DNA of 64,000 bases from Falsiroseomonas sp051433195 (GCF_051433195.1 NZ_JBHMFT010000004.1:124001-188000), one strand, 5' to 3'; shown: positions 1 through 9,074, numbered from the stretch's first letter. Notes: generated from the sequence alone by a model not told the origin. Numbers and translations: made by a program.

Positions 1-120
1 AGCATCGCGCCGAAGGCGAGGGCGCCGGCGATCAGCGCGGGGGGCAGCCAGTCGGGCAGGCGAAAACCCTCCGCGAATCGGGTCCAGGATGCAGGATCAT
101 CGCATCCGCGTGAGGCCGGT

Positions 121-162
121 GGCTATGCCCCGATGGCTATGCCCCGATGGCTATGCCTGGGC
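121..162. repeat. 14-bp tandem repeat at the end of the carbonic anhydrase gene
   Basis: GGCTATGCCCCGAT occurs at 121-134 and 135-148, and a third, partial copy (GGCTATGCC) begins at 149. On the minus strand each copy contains TAG. The TAG that ends the carbonic anhydrase gene lies in the partial copy, so the two full copies are downstream of the stop. The rest of 1-120 shows no gene I can support. One minus-strand frame there reads like the start of a hydrophobic protein but has no usable start codon before the window edge. Confidence 0.8.
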
Positions 163-759
163 GAACGCGCCATCCGCGCCGAGCACCATCAGCCGCCCCG
201 TCGCCACCGCGAAATGCGCGCCGTGCAGTTGCAGGCTTCCCGCCGCCTCGGCCTCCGCCACCCAGGGGAAGGTCCGCAGATTGGCGAGCGAAAGCCGCAC
301 CGCCTCCAGCTCGCAGGCCTCCTGTGCGAGCTCGACCGGCGTGCATTCCAGCACGCGGCGCCGCGCCTCGGCGGCGATGCGCATCCAGGCCGGCACGAAG
401 TCGCGGGCTTCCGGCGGGGCGCCGTTCAGCAGCGCGGTGACGCCGCCGCACATGGCGTGGCCCATCACCAGGATCTGCGAGACCTGCAGGACCCGCACGC
501 CGAATTCAAGCGCCGCGCTGGTGCCGTGATAGGCGCCGTCCGGGGCGAAGGGCGGCACCAGGTTGGCGACGTTGCGGATCACGAACAGCTCGCCCGGCCC
601 GGCGCCGAAGATCACCGCCGGGTCCACCCGGCTGTCGGAACAGGCGATGACCAGGGTGTGCGGCCGCTGGCCGCTCGCCGCCAGTTCCTCGAACCGCGCG
701 CGGGCTTCCGGCCAGGTCTCGGCGCGGAAGCGGCGGTAGCCCTCCAGCAGGCGGTTCAT
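151..759 (-). CDS. beta-class carbonic anhydrase
   Basis: A 202-aa cytoplasmic zinc enzyme that interconverts CO2 and bicarbonate. The beta-class signature is complete: CSDSRVDP around residues 40-47 gives the first zinc cysteine with the Asp/Arg dyad, and HAMCGG around 101-106 gives the zinc histidine and second cysteine. Length is normal for the family. It lies 13 bases downstream of purH on the same strand, so the two may be cotranscribed; bicarbonate supply next to a purine gene is plausible but only an inference. The stop codon sits in a short tandem repeat. The family is clear; the particular subtype is not assigned. Confidence 0.95.
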   Translation of the reverse strand: MNRLLEGYRRFRAETWPEARARFEELAASGQRPHTLVIACSDSRVDPAVIFGAGPGELFVIRNVANLVPPFAPDGAYHGTSAALEFGVRVLQVSQILVMGHAMCGGVTALLNGAPPEARDFVPAWMRIAAEARRRVLECTPVELAQEACELEAVRLSLANLRTFPWVAEAEAAGSLQLHGAHFAVATGRLMVLGADGAFAQA

Positions 760-772
760 GCCAGGGTCCGGC

Positions 773-2347
773 TCAATGGCGGAAATGCCGCATGCCGGTG
801 AAGACCATGGCGAGGCCCGCCTTGTCCGCCGCCGCGATCACCTCCGCATCCCGCATCGACCCGCCCGGCTGGATCACCGCCGTCGCACCGGCCGCCGCCG
901 CCGTCTCCAGCCCGTCGGCGAAGGGGAAGAAGGCGTCGGATGCGACGACGGAGCCCTCCGCCAGCGGCCGGTCGAGGCCCGCCGCCTTGGCCGCCGCTTC
1001 CGACTTCCAGGCGGCGATGCGGGAGGATTCGACGCGGTTCATCTGCCCGGCGCCGATGCCGACCGTCGCCCGGTCGCGGGCGTAGACGATGGCGTTGGAC
1101 TTCACATGCTTGCAGACCCGGAAGGCGAAGAGCAGGTCCGCCAATTCGCGGTCCGTCGGCGCCCGCTGCGTCACCACCTTGAGGTCCGGCAGCGTGATCC
1201 GCCCGGCATCGCGCGACTGCGCCAGGAACCCGCCGGCGACGGATTTCCAGACCATGCCCGGCGCCGCCGGGTCCGGCAGCGCCCCGGTCAGCAACAGGCG
1301 CAAATTCTTCTTGCGGGCGAAGATGGCGCGCGCGGCGTCGTCTGCATCCGGGGCCACGACGACCTCCGTGAAGATCGCCGTGATGCGTTCCGCCGCCGCC
1401 GCATCCAGCAGCCGGTTCGCGGCGACGATGCCGCCAAAGGCCGAGACCGGGTCGCAGCGCAACGCCAGGTCCCAGGCCTCCGCCAGGGTGGCCGCGGTGG
1501 CGACGCCGCAGGGGTTGGCGTGCTTGACGATGACGATGGCGGGTTCGTCGAATTCCGCGACGCATTCGAAGGCGGCGTCGGTGTCGTTCAGGTTGTTGTA
1601 GGACAGCTCCTTGCCCTGGATCTGTGCCGCCGTGGCGACGCCGGGGCGCTGGGTGCCATCCGAGTAGAAGCCGGCACGCTGGTGCGGGTTCTCACCGTAG
1701 CGCAGCGTCTGGCGCAGCAGGCCGGCGGTGGCCAGGCGCTGCGGGAAGGCCTCGCCGTTCTGGCCGGCGAACCAGGTGCTGATGGCGGCGTCATAGGCCG
1801 CCGTGCGCGCATAGGCGGCCTGGGCCATGCGCCGGCGCAGCGCCATGGAGGTGCCGCCGGCTGCGAGTTCCCCCTGCACCTCGATCAGCTGCGCCGGTTC
1901 CGTCACCACGACGACCGAGGCAAAATTCTTCGCGGCGCTGCGGATCATGGCGGGGCCGCCGATGTCGATGTTCTCGATGCAGTCGGCGAAGGCGCCGCCC
2001 TTCGCGACCGTCGCCTCGAACGGGTACAGATTGACCGCCACCAGGTCGATCGGCGTGATCGCGTGGCGTTCCATCTCCGCCAGGTGCTCCGGCAGGTCGC
2101 GCCGGCCGAGCAGGCCGCCATGCACCTGCGGCAGCAGCGTCTTCACGCGGCCATCGAGGATTTCCGGGAAGCCGGTGAATTCGGAGATGTCCTTCACCGG
2201 GATGCCGGCGTCGCGGATCGCCTGCGCGGTGCCGCCGGTGGACAGCACCTCCGCGCCGTGCGCCACCAGCATGCGGGCGAATTCGACGATGCCGGTCTTG
2301 TCGGAGACGGACAGCAGGGCGCGGCGCACCGGGATCATGTCGGGCAT
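773..2347 (-). CDS. purH: bifunctional AICAR transformylase / IMP cyclohydrolase
   Basis: Catalyses the last two steps of de novo purine synthesis: formylation of AICAR with 10-formyl-THF, then ring closure to IMP. The 524-aa protein has the N-terminal cyclohydrolase (MGS-like) domain, residues about 8-150, starting with SVSDKTG and including STGGT. The transformylase part follows, with RYGENPHQ near 216, NNLNDTDAA near 251 and the catalytic KHANPCG near 275. Length matches the family. ATG at 2347 is used; a second ATG three codons later is possible. The long plus-strand open frame across this gene is an antisense artefact of the high GC content. Confidence 0.98.
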   Translation of the reverse strand: MPDMIPVRRALLSVSDKTGIVEFARMLVAHGAEVLSTGGTAQAIRDAGIPVKDISEFTGFPEILDGRVKTLLPQVHGGLLGRRDLPEHLAEMERHAITPIDLVAVNLYPFEATVAKGGAFADCIENIDIGGPAMIRSAAKNFASVVVVTEPAQLIEVQGELAAGGTSMALRRRMAQAAYARTAAYDAAISTWFAGQNGEAFPQRLATAGLLRQTLRYGENPHQRAGFYSDGTQRPGVATAAQIQGKELSYNNLNDTDAAFECVAEFDEPAIVIVKHANPCGVATAATLAEAWDLALRCDPVSAFGGIVAANRLLDAAAAERITAIFTEVVVAPDADDAARAIFARKKNLRLLLTGALPDPAAPGMVWKSVAGGFLAQSRDAGRITLPDLKVVTQRAPTDRELADLLFAFRVCKHVKSNAIVYARDRATVGIGAGQMNRVESSRIAAWKSEAAAKAAGLDRPLAEGSVVASDAFFPFADGLETAAAAGATAVIQPGGSMRDAEVIAAADKAGLAMVFTGMRHFRH

Positions 2348-2470
2348 TTTCGAGGGGGCCTGGCAGCAATTTCGGGCCGGGTATGGACCCGCGCAAGCGC
2401 AGCATCAACGGGGTTTGCCGTGGGTGCCGCTTCGCGTTACGCGCATGCAGCACCAAGCGGAGACAGCCCC

Positions 2471-3292
2471 ATGGACCAGCAGACGCCCGATTCCGTGCAG
2501 GCCCGCTACGGCGAAGGCGCCGGCCCCGACCAGGCGCTGGAGGCGACGAACCCGGTGCTCGAAACCCTGCTCGGCCACCGCTCCATCCGCGCCTTCACGG
2601 ATGCGCCACTGGCGGAAGGCACGCTGGAGACGCTGGTGGCCGCCGCGCAATCCGCCCCCACCTCCTCCAACCTCCAGGCCTGGAGCGTCGTCGCGGTGCA
2701 GGACGCGGCGCGGCGCAACCGGCTGGCCGACCTTGCGGCCCGGCAGGGCTTCATCCGCCAGGCGCCGCTGTTCCTGTGCTGGATCGCCGACCTGTCCCGC
2801 CTGACCCGGCTGGGGGAGGCGCACCAGACGCGGATGGAGGGGCTGGACTACCTGGAATCCTTCATGGTGGCGCTGGTCGATGCGGCGCTGGCGGCGCAGA
2901 ACGCGCTGGTGGCGGCGGAATCGCTCGGCCTCGGCACGGTCTATGTCGGCGCGCTGCGGCACCATCCGGAAAAGGTGGCGGCGGAGTTGGCCCTGCCGCC
3001 GGGCGCCTTCGCCGCCTTCGGCATGGCGGTCGGCCACCCCGCCGCGCAGGGCGCGGTGAAGCCGCGGCTGCCGCAGGCGCTGGTGCTGCACCGGGAACAG
3101 TACGGCGTGGCTGGCGAGACAGCGGGCATCGCGGGCTACGACGGCGCGCTCGGTGCGTTTTCCGAGGCGCAGGGCATGGGCCGGCAGGATTGGAGCCAGC
3201 GCATGATCTCGCGGGTCGGCACGGCGGCGGGTTTGAGCGGCCGGCACCGGATGCGGGAGGCGCTGACGGCGCTGGGGTTTCCGCTGAAGTAG
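2471..3292 (+). CDS. NADPH-dependent flavin oxidoreductase (nitroreductase, NfsA/FRP group)
   Basis: A 273-aa FMN enzyme of the nitroreductase fold. The N-terminal HRSIRAF motif (residues about 36-42) and SAPTSSNLQ (about 61-69) form the FMN phosphate and ring contacts typical of NfsA/FRP proteins. LGLGTVYVG in the middle and the extended C-terminal arm with RQDWSQR also fit that subgroup, which uses NADPH to reduce flavins or nitro compounds. The start is the ATG at 2471; the upstream part of the open frame is antisense to purH. Substrate cannot be read from sequence. It is transcribed divergently from purH and precedes ahcY. Confidence 0.88.
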   Translation: MDQQTPDSVQARYGEGAGPDQALEATNPVLETLLGHRSIRAFTDAPLAEGTLETLVAAAQSAPTSSNLQAWSVVAVQDAARRNRLADLAARQGFIRQAPLFLCWIADLSRLTRLGEAHQTRMEGLDYLESFMVALVDAALAAQNALVAAESLGLGTVYVGALRHHPEKVAAELALPPGAFAAFGMAVGHPAAQGAVKPRLPQALVLHREQYGVAGETAGIAGYDGALGAFSEAQGMGRQDWSQRMISRVGTAAGLSGRHRMREALTALGFPLK

Positions 3293-3300
3293 GCGCCAAA

Positions 3301-3318
3301 CATAAAGATATCCTTATG
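3301..3318. promoter_or_regulatory. palindromic operator upstream of ahcY (SahR-like)
   Basis: CATAAAGATATCCTTATG is an almost perfect inverted repeat with one mismatched pair, about 80 bases before the ahcY start and just after the stop of the flavin reductase gene. It is AT-rich in an otherwise GC-rich region. From memory, palindromes of the form ATAAAGATAT-N-TTTAT are the reported sites of SahR-type ArsR-family regulators of the S-adenosylhomocysteine cycle in Alphaproteobacteria. No such regulator gene is in the window, so the assignment is inference. Confidence 0.65.
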
Positions 3319-3398
3319 CTTCGCGCTTACAGCTTGGCCTGATGCCGCCACCCTGCTACACGGCGCCAGCCAAGTCAGACGCGACCGAAGGATTTCCC

Positions 3399-4814
3399 AT
3401 GCCCGACGCCCACGGCCAGACCACCGACTTCATCGTCAAGGACATGTCCCTCGCCGGCTGGGGCCGGAAGGAGATCAGCATGGCCGAGGACGAGATGCCC
3501 GGCCTGATGGCCGTCCGCGCCGAATACGGCCCGACGCAGCCGCTGAAGGGCGCCCGCGTCGCCGGCTGCCTGCACATGACCATCCAGACCGCGGTGCTGA
3601 TCGAGACGCTGAAGCATCTCGGCGCCGATGTCCGCTGGTCCTCCTGCAACATCTTCTCGACCCAGGACCACGCCGCGGCCGCCATCGCCGCCGCCGGCAC
3701 GCCGGTCTTCGCCATCAAGGGCGAGACGCTGCCGGAATACTGGGACTATGTGCAGAAGACGCTGGAGTGGGGCGATGGCGGCACGCCGAACGTGCTGCTC
3801 GACGATGGCGGCGACATGACGCTGCTGGTGCATTACGGCCTGCGCGCCGAACAGGGCGACGTCGCCTTCCTCGAGAAGCCGACCAACGAGGAGGAGGAAG
3901 TCTTCTTCGCCCTCATCAAGAAGCTGGTGAAGACGAAGCCCGGCTGGTTCGCCGAACTGGCGAAGAACATCGTCGGCGTCTCCGAGGAGACCACCACCGG
4001 CGTCCACCGCCTGTACGTGATGGCCAAGGAAGGCAAGCTGCTGTTCCCGGCGATCAACGTGAACGACAGCGTCACCAAGTCGAAGTTCGACAACCTGTAT
4101 GGCTGCCGTGAGTCGCTGGTGGACGCCATCCGCCGTGGCACCGACGTGATGATGGCCGGCAAGGTCGCGATGGTCGCGGGCTTCGGCGACGTGGGCAAGG
4201 GCTCCGCCGCCTCGCTGCGCAACGCCGGCTGCCGCGTGATGGTGTCCGAGGTCGACCCGATCTGCGCGCTGCAGGCGGCGATGGAGGGCTACCAGGTGGT
4301 GACGATGGAGGATGCCGCCCCGATGGCCGACATCTTCGTCACCGCCACGGGCAATGTGGACGTCATCACCGCCGACCACATGCGCGCCATGAAGCACCGC
4401 GCCATCGTCTGCAACATCGGCCACTTCGACAGCGAGATCCAGGTCGCGGCGCTGAAGAACTACAAGTGGGACAATGTGAAGCCGCAGGTCGACGAGATCG
4501 AGTTCCCGACCGGCAAGCGCATCATCCTGCTGTCCGAAGGCCGCCTGGTGAACCTGGGCAACGCCACCGGCCACCCCTCCTTCGTCATGTCCGCGTCCTT
4601 CACCAACCAGACGCTGGCGCAGATCGAGCTGTGGGCGAACCCGGGCAAGTACGAGAAGAAGGTCTACGTCCTGCCGAAGCACCTGGACGAGAAGGTGGCG
4701 GCGCTGCACCTCGCCAAGGTCGGCGCCAAGCTGACAACGCTCAGCCCGCAGCAGGCCGGCTACATCGGCGTGCCGGAGCAGGGCCCCTTCAAGGGCGAGC
4801 AGTACCGCTACTGA
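3399..4814 (+). CDS. ahcY: adenosylhomocysteinase
   Basis: Hydrolyses S-adenosylhomocysteine to adenosine and homocysteine, recycling the by-product of SAM-dependent methylation. The 471-aa protein shows the GCLHMTIQTAVLIETL signature, the substrate region KSKFDNLYGCRESLVD, the NAD-binding GFGDVGKGSA loop and the conserved C-terminal KGEQYRY. The ATG at 3399 has a GAAGGA ribosome site; the open frame extends 19 codons further upstream, but MPDAHGQTTDFIVKD is the family-like start. A palindrome at 3301-3318 probably controls it. It stands alone, not in an operon with other methionine-cycle genes. Confidence 0.98.
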   Translation: MPDAHGQTTDFIVKDMSLAGWGRKEISMAEDEMPGLMAVRAEYGPTQPLKGARVAGCLHMTIQTAVLIETLKHLGADVRWSSCNIFSTQDHAAAAIAAAGTPVFAIKGETLPEYWDYVQKTLEWGDGGTPNVLLDDGGDMTLLVHYGLRAEQGDVAFLEKPTNEEEEVFFALIKKLVKTKPGWFAELAKNIVGVSEETTTGVHRLYVMAKEGKLLFPAINVNDSVTKSKFDNLYGCRESLVDAIRRGTDVMMAGKVAMVAGFGDVGKGSAASLRNAGCRVMVSEVDPICALQAAMEGYQVVTMEDAAPMADIFVTATGNVDVITADHMRAMKHRAIVCNIGHFDSEIQVAALKNYKWDNVKPQVDEIEFPTGKRIILLSEGRLVNLGNATGHPSFVMSASFTNQTLAQIELWANPGKYEKKVYVLPKHLDEKVAALHLAKVGAKLTTLSPQQAGYIGVPEQGPFKGEQYRY

Positions 4815-4897
4815 GGCCTTGCACACCCGGTTGCGCTTGCTGCAAAAGCGCGGCGTCCGCATGATGCGGCGCCGCGTTGGGGCGAGGGACGACTGGG

Positions 4898-5245
4898 ATG
4901 TGGCTCTGGATTGCCATCACGCTGCTGTTCGTGTTCCTGGTGGGTCGCACCCTGCAGGAAAACGCGGACAGCACGCGTTCCTCCCTCGCCGCCATGGCGG
5001 GAACCTTCGCCGATGCCGTGGCGCTGGTCTGCCTCACGCTCGGCGTCTTCGGGTTCCTGGTGGCCCTGGTGCTGGGCGTCTTCGCCACCGCCGGGCCCAG
5101 CCTGGCCGGTGAGGCGCTGACCCACACCCTGCTTTGGAGCGCCGCGCTGATTGTCGGCGGCGTCCTGCTCATCCTGCTCAGCGTCGCCATCCGCCGCCTG
5201 GGCGGCAAGGGCGCACCGGCTCGCGCGGTGCGCGCCGGGCATTAG
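4898..5245 (+). CDS. small membrane protein, unknown function
   Basis: A 115-aa protein with three predicted membrane segments: residues about 2-17 (MWLWIAITLLFVFLVG), about 38-65 and about 77-100, ending in a basic tail. The ATG at 4898 is preceded by GAGGGACG at a proper distance; an in-frame TTG seven codons earlier is less likely. No family is recognised. It is convergent with the next gene, with a GC-rich hairpin between them. Confidence 0.7.
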   Translation: MWLWIAITLLFVFLVGRTLQENADSTRSSLAAMAGTFADAVALVCLTLGVFGFLVALVLGVFATAGPSLAGEALTHTLLWSAALIVGGVLLILLSVAIRRLGGKGAPARAVRAGH

Positions 5246-5250
5246 AATCC

Positions 5251-5275
5251 GGCCCCCGCCGAGCTGGCGGGGGCC
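5251..5275. terminator. bidirectional hairpin between convergent genes
   Basis: GGCCCCCGCC (5251-5260) and GGCGGGGGCC (5266-5275) form a perfect 10-bp stem with a 5-base loop in the short gap between two convergent genes. There is no T-run, so termination efficiency is unknown. Confidence 0.7.
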
Positions 5276-5283
5276 GTCCCGCC

Positions 5284-6174
5284 TCAGACGTAGCGGCGGT
5301 TCGCCGACAGCAGGATGGTCTTGCGGGTGCCGACCTTGGCCCCGATCACCGCCGCCGCCGCACCCAGCAGCAAGGTGGCGAACAGCCAGTAGGCGCCGAT
5401 CGCCGCACCGCGCGCCGCGGCATCCGCCGCCTCGCGGGCCTGCCGCTCCGTCTCGTTCGCCACGCGGGTCGCCTCGGCCTCAAGCTCCTGCACGCGCTGC
5501 TGCGCCTGTTCCGGCGCGATGCCGAATTCGGCCGCGGCCAGGTTGGCCAGCCGGTCGCGGGCGGGCTGCGCCAGCTCGCCGCTGGTCACCCGGTCGCCGA
5601 CGATGCGCGCCATCTCGGCGCGGCGCTGGTCCGGGGTCATCTGCGCCGGCTCGCCGCCGCCCTGGAAGCTGGCCTGCAGGCGTTCCGTCAGCGCCTGCGG
5701 GTTCACCTCCGGCACCGCCTCGCTGGCGGCCGAACCCAGGCTGCCGGCGGCCGAGCCGAGGCCACTGGCCACGCTGTTGACGGCGGAGCCGACGCCGCGC
5801 GCCGTGCCGGCAACCACGTTGCCGAGCAGCACGCCGGAGACCAGGAAGGCGATCGCCCAGACCGACAGGCCATGCAGCACGCCGTCGGTATCATCCGCCG
5901 TGCCGGAAAGCCGCGCCGCGACATAGCCGCCGCAGGCCAGGCCGAGCAGGTTGGACAGCAGGAACCAGGCGGCGCCGGCGATGCCGAAGGTCGAGGCTTC
6001 CGGCGTCTCGCCCGGGATCGCGAGGTCGACCGTGCTGGCACCGATCGCAACGCCCAGGATGTTGAACATGGCGCCGACCACGACGGCAACGAGCGCACCC
6101 GACAGGATGGCGCCCCAGGAGACGCGGGAGGGAAGCTTGTCCGTCGCTGCGACGGTGGTGGTGGATTGCTGCAT
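5284..6174 (-). CDS. membrane protein, often annotated PhnA-like
   Basis: A 296-aa inner-membrane protein. The N-terminal half contains about four hydrophobic segments, starting with WGAILSGALVAVVVGAMFNI around residues 20-40. A soluble, alanine- and glutamine-rich region follows (about 150-255, probably helical), then a final membrane helix near 260-280. Similar proteins in Alphaproteobacteria carry the label PhnA-like, but nothing here supports a phosphonate function. It stands alone between a terminator and a glycosyltransferase gene. Function unknown. Confidence 0.75.
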   Translation of the reverse strand: MQQSTTTVAATDKLPSRVSWGAILSGALVAVVVGAMFNILGVAIGASTVDLAIPGETPEASTFGIAGAAWFLLSNLLGLACGGYVAARLSGTADDTDGVLHGLSVWAIAFLVSGVLLGNVVAGTARGVGSAVNSVASGLGSAAGSLGSAASEAVPEVNPQALTERLQASFQGGGEPAQMTPDQRRAEMARIVGDRVTSGELAQPARDRLANLAAAEFGIAPEQAQQRVQELEAEATRVANETERQAREAADAAARGAAIGAYWLFATLLLGAAAAVIGAKVGTRKTILLSANRRYV

Positions 6175-6224
6175 GACTCTCTACTCCGGACACGCGGCGC
6201 CCAACGTGTGGAACCGTCCGGAGT

Positions 6225-7352
6225 TCAGGCGCCCGTGCCGCCGGCCTCCAATAGATCCAGGGTGTTGCGCAGGACCCTCGCCTCGTCGAAACGCAGCAGG
6301 CCGCGCGCCCGCCCGGCCTGGCCCATGCGCTGGCGCAGCGCCGGGTCGGTGGCCAGGCGGGACAGCGCCGTGGCCAGCGGCGCCACCGTCATGGCGGGCA
6401 CCAGCAGCCCGGTCTCCTCCGGCGCCACCTGTTCGCGCGGGCCGCGGATGTCGGTGGCGACCACGGGAAGGCCGGTCAGCATCGCCTCGATGATCGACAT
6501 CGGCAGGCCCTCGAAATGCGAGGGCAGGCAGAATACATCGGCCGCCGCCATCAGCACCGGCACGTCGCGGCGGTAGCCGAGCCGGACCAGGCGCCGTCCG
6601 AGCACAGCCGCGGCACGCTCGAAATGCAGCTCCATGTCCTCGCCATGGTCGCTGGCCAGCCGCTGGCCCGCGACCCACAGCACGCAGTTCGGCGGCGTCG
6701 CGGCCATGGCCGCCAGCAATTCGGGAAAACCCTTGTGGCGCACCAGGCGGGACACGGCGAGCACCACGCAATCCGCCTCCCCCGCCCCGAGTTCCGCCCG
6801 GAGCCGCGCACGGGCCACCGGATCGGGCCGAAACTTCGTGGAATCGCGGCCGTTCAGGACGGCGACGGGGTTCGGGTGGATGCCGAGCCGCCGCGCATCC
6901 TCCGCCTCCTCGGCGCTGACCGTCATGTAGGTGTCGGTGATGCGGCCGGCGGCGCGTTCCAGGCCGAGCGCGAGGCGGCCGCGCCACCAGGGGCCGGGCT
7001 GGTTGAACAGGAAGCCGTGGCAGGTATAGGCGATGCGCGGCACGCCGGCGATGCGCGCGGCGGTGCGCGCCAGCAGGCCGCTGATCGGCATGTGGGCATG
7101 CACCAGGTCCGGCTTCTCCGCCCGGATCAGCGCCACCAGCGCGGCCAGCGCGCGGGCCTGCGGCACCGGGTTCAGGCTGCGGGCCAGCGGCACGGTGGCG
7201 ATCCGGAAGCCCTCGGCGCGCGGGCCTTCCAGCAGCGGGCCCTCGGCGCAGCAGCCGACCACCTCATGCCCGCGCTCGCGCAGGGCGCGCATCAGCGGCA
7301 GCAGGAAATGCACCAGCGAGAAATCGACGTTGGTGACCTCGAGGATCTTCAT
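6225..7352 (-). CDS. glycosyltransferase family 4
   Basis: A 375-aa GT-B fold sugar transferase. The N-terminal domain has HAHMPISGLLAR near residue 95 and a CHGF motif near 115. The C-terminal GT1 domain shows VSRLVRHKG (about 205), ADVFCLPSHFEGLPMSIIEA (about 275-295) and the E-x7-E type nucleotide-sugar site in FEGLPMSIIEAM. It is the last gene of the rpe / heparinase-like / glycosyltransferase set, 30 bases after the heparinase-like gene, suggesting a role in a surface glycan. Acceptor and donor are not known. Confidence 0.93.
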   Translation of the reverse strand: MKILEVTNVDFSLVHFLLPLMRALRERGHEVVGCCAEGPLLEGPRAEGFRIATVPLARSLNPVPQARALAALVALIRAEKPDLVHAHMPISGLLARTAARIAGVPRIAYTCHGFLFNQPGPWWRGRLALGLERAAGRITDTYMTVSAEEAEDARRLGIHPNPVAVLNGRDSTKFRPDPVARARLRAELGAGEADCVVLAVSRLVRHKGFPELLAAMAATPPNCVLWVAGQRLASDHGEDMELHFERAAAVLGRRLVRLGYRRDVPVLMAAADVFCLPSHFEGLPMSIIEAMLTGLPVVATDIRGPREQVAPEETGLLVPAMTVAPLATALSRLATDPALRQRMGQAGRARGLLRFDEARVLRNTLDLLEAGGTGA

Positions 7353-7382
7353 GGCGCGCAGGTGCTGGAGGCGGCGCCCGTC

Positions 7383-9074
7383 CTATTCCGGCTGGGATTC
7401 GGGCGTGGTGGGGGCCGGCACGCCGACGCGGGCGAGCGACCATTGCAGCGCGGTGGTGCCGGCCTCCGCATGCAGGGCCACCTGGTTGCTGCGCCGGGCC
7501 TCGCCGCCCAGGTAGATGCTCTCCTCGATCGCGACGCGGATGCCGGGGCCGGTGCGCAGCCGCCAGCCGACGCCGGAGGACAGCCGCAGCAGCGCCCCCT
7601 GCTCATCCTGCTGCAGGCTGGCGGTGATGGAGGGATGCAGGTGGAAGCGCAGCACGAAGGCCGGCACGTTCACCTCCCGCACCGGCTCCAGCAGATCCTC
7701 GCCGATCAGCGTGTCGCCGGAATCCGACAGGAACAGGCGGCGCCGGTGGCGGACGCCGAACTGGCGCTGCCAGCCATCCTGCGTCGCATCCAGCCACAGC
7801 TTGCCGTCCTCCTCGAACCGGTCGGTGGTGACGGCATCGACGCGGCGGCCGAGACCCTCCGGCCTGAGTTCCGAGGAATTGGTATCCGCCAGCACCAGCG
7901 TGGAATGCGCCGCGGTGGCGCGCAGCGCGTCGCGCCATTCGCCTTCCGCCGCCGGGGCGGCCCCGCAATTGACGATCAGGCGTTCGCGCCCGACCGACAT
8001 CTCGAAGGACAGGGTGCCGGCATGGGCGTTGCGGTCGGCGCCGCGCGGCAGGCCGCCGGGGGTGGCATCGCGCCGGGAGGGTGCGGGGGCACCGCAATCG
8101 ATCAGCACCAGCGTGCGGCTGGCGGCCAGGCGGTGGAAGCCGGTATCCGGCAGGAAGGGCGGCGGCCGGCCGCGCGACTGGCCCTGGGTCAGCACCAGGT
8201 CGATGAAGGCGGCCTGTTCGTCCCGCGTGCCGTTGAACAGCGCCAGGCCGCCATCGGCGTGGCGCAGCATGCGCAGCGCCGGCGCGGCGCGGTCCAGCGT
8301 CGCGGCGAGCAGCGGCGGTGCTTCCACCCCCGCGCCATGCAGCAGGTTGCGGATCTCGATCAGGTCCTGCAGCGCGGCGAGCTGCATGGCCGGGCTGCGT
8401 TCCACATGGCCGCCATCCGGGCGGAACTGGCGTTCCAGCTCCTGCGGCAGGAAGCGGACGCAGCGGGCGAGCCAGGTTTCCTCGCCCAGGGCCACGGCGC
8501 CGGCCATGCCGCCCTTCAGCGCCACCAGCGCGCCGCGATGCGCGGCCTCCGCCGGCAGGCCGGCGACCACGCCGCGCGCATCCTGGGCGAGGCGCTGCAT
8601 GAGTTGCTTGCGGAACTCGTCCTCCGCCGTCGCCGCCAGGAAGTCCCAGTGGCCAAGCCAGGCGGAGATGCGCGCACCGGCCACCTCCGGCGCCTCCGCC
8701 AGCGGGTCGTGGCTGCCGAAGGCGAGCCAATCGGCCGCCAGTATCCGCCCCCGCATCCGCGCGGCATCGGTGCCCAGCGCCCGCAGGTCGCGCAGCCAGG
8801 CGAAGCCATGCGCGGCGGCGTGCCAGGCGCTGGCCGTGGTCGCGCCGGAATTGGCGGCGATCCAGTCGGTGCTGCGCGGCTGGCCCTCATCCTCCTGCGG
8901 CCGCAGCGGGCGGGTCGTGCCGAAGGCCTCGAATTCGCCGCGCAGCAGCCGCGCCCCGCGCGCCGCATCGCCCGGCCACAGGTCGCGGAAGGATCGCGCC
9001 GGGCCGTCCGGCACCTTGATCGGCTTGAGGTTGGCGATGATGCGGCGCGCGCCGCGCAGGACCCCCCCGATCAT
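7383..9074 (-). CDS. heparinase II/III family protein
   Basis: A 563-aa protein of the heparinase II/III type: an alpha-helical N-terminal toroid (to about 330) followed by a beta-sandwich domain containing GTLSFEMSVGRERLIVNCG and HSTLVLADTNSSE. Such proteins are polysaccharide lyases; the substrate of this bacterial group, common in Alphaproteobacteria, is not established. The start is the ATG at 9074, which overlaps the rpe stop (ATGA). The extra upstream frame is antisense. It lacks a clear signal peptide, which is odd for a lyase and suggests a cytoplasmic or otherwise unusual role. Confidence 0.88.
   Translation of the reverse strand: MIGGVLRGARRIIANLKPIKVPDGPARSFRDLWPGDAARGARLLRGEFEAFGTTRPLRPQEDEGQPRSTDWIAANSGATTASAWHAAAHGFAWLRDLRALGTDAARMRGRILAADWLAFGSHDPLAEAPEVAGARISAWLGHWDFLAATAEDEFRKQLMQRLAQDARGVVAGLPAEAAHRGALVALKGGMAGAVALGEETWLARCVRFLPQELERQFRPDGGHVERSPAMQLAALQDLIEIRNLLHGAGVEAPPLLAATLDRAAPALRMLRHADGGLALFNGTRDEQAAFIDLVLTQGQSRGRPPPFLPDTGFHRLAASRTLVLIDCGAPAPSRRDATPGGLPRGADRNAHAGTLSFEMSVGRERLIVNCGAAPAAEGEWRDALRATAAHSTLVLADTNSSELRPEGLGRRVDAVTTDRFEEDGKLWLDATQDGWQRQFGVRHRRRLFLSDSGDTLIGEDLLEPVREVNVPAFVLRFHLHPSITASLQQDEQGALLRLSSGVGWRLRTGPGIRVAIEESIYLGGEARRSNQVALHAEAGTTALQWSLARVGVPAPTTPESQPE

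Noticed and set aside
1..120. Minus-strand hydrophobic reading (WTRFAEGFRLPDWLPPA)
   Set aside because: It looks protein-like but has a stop at 123-125 and no ATG, GTG or TTG before the window edge, so no gene can be supported.
758..2470. Very long plus-strand open frame running from 758 into the flavin reductase gene
   Set aside because: It is antisense to purH, has no domain, and is explained by the rarity of stop codons at this GC content. The real gene starts at 2471.
3375..4862. 495-codon minus-strand open frame over ahcY
   Set aside because: Composition is Arg/His/Gly-rich shadow of ahcY codons with no family features.
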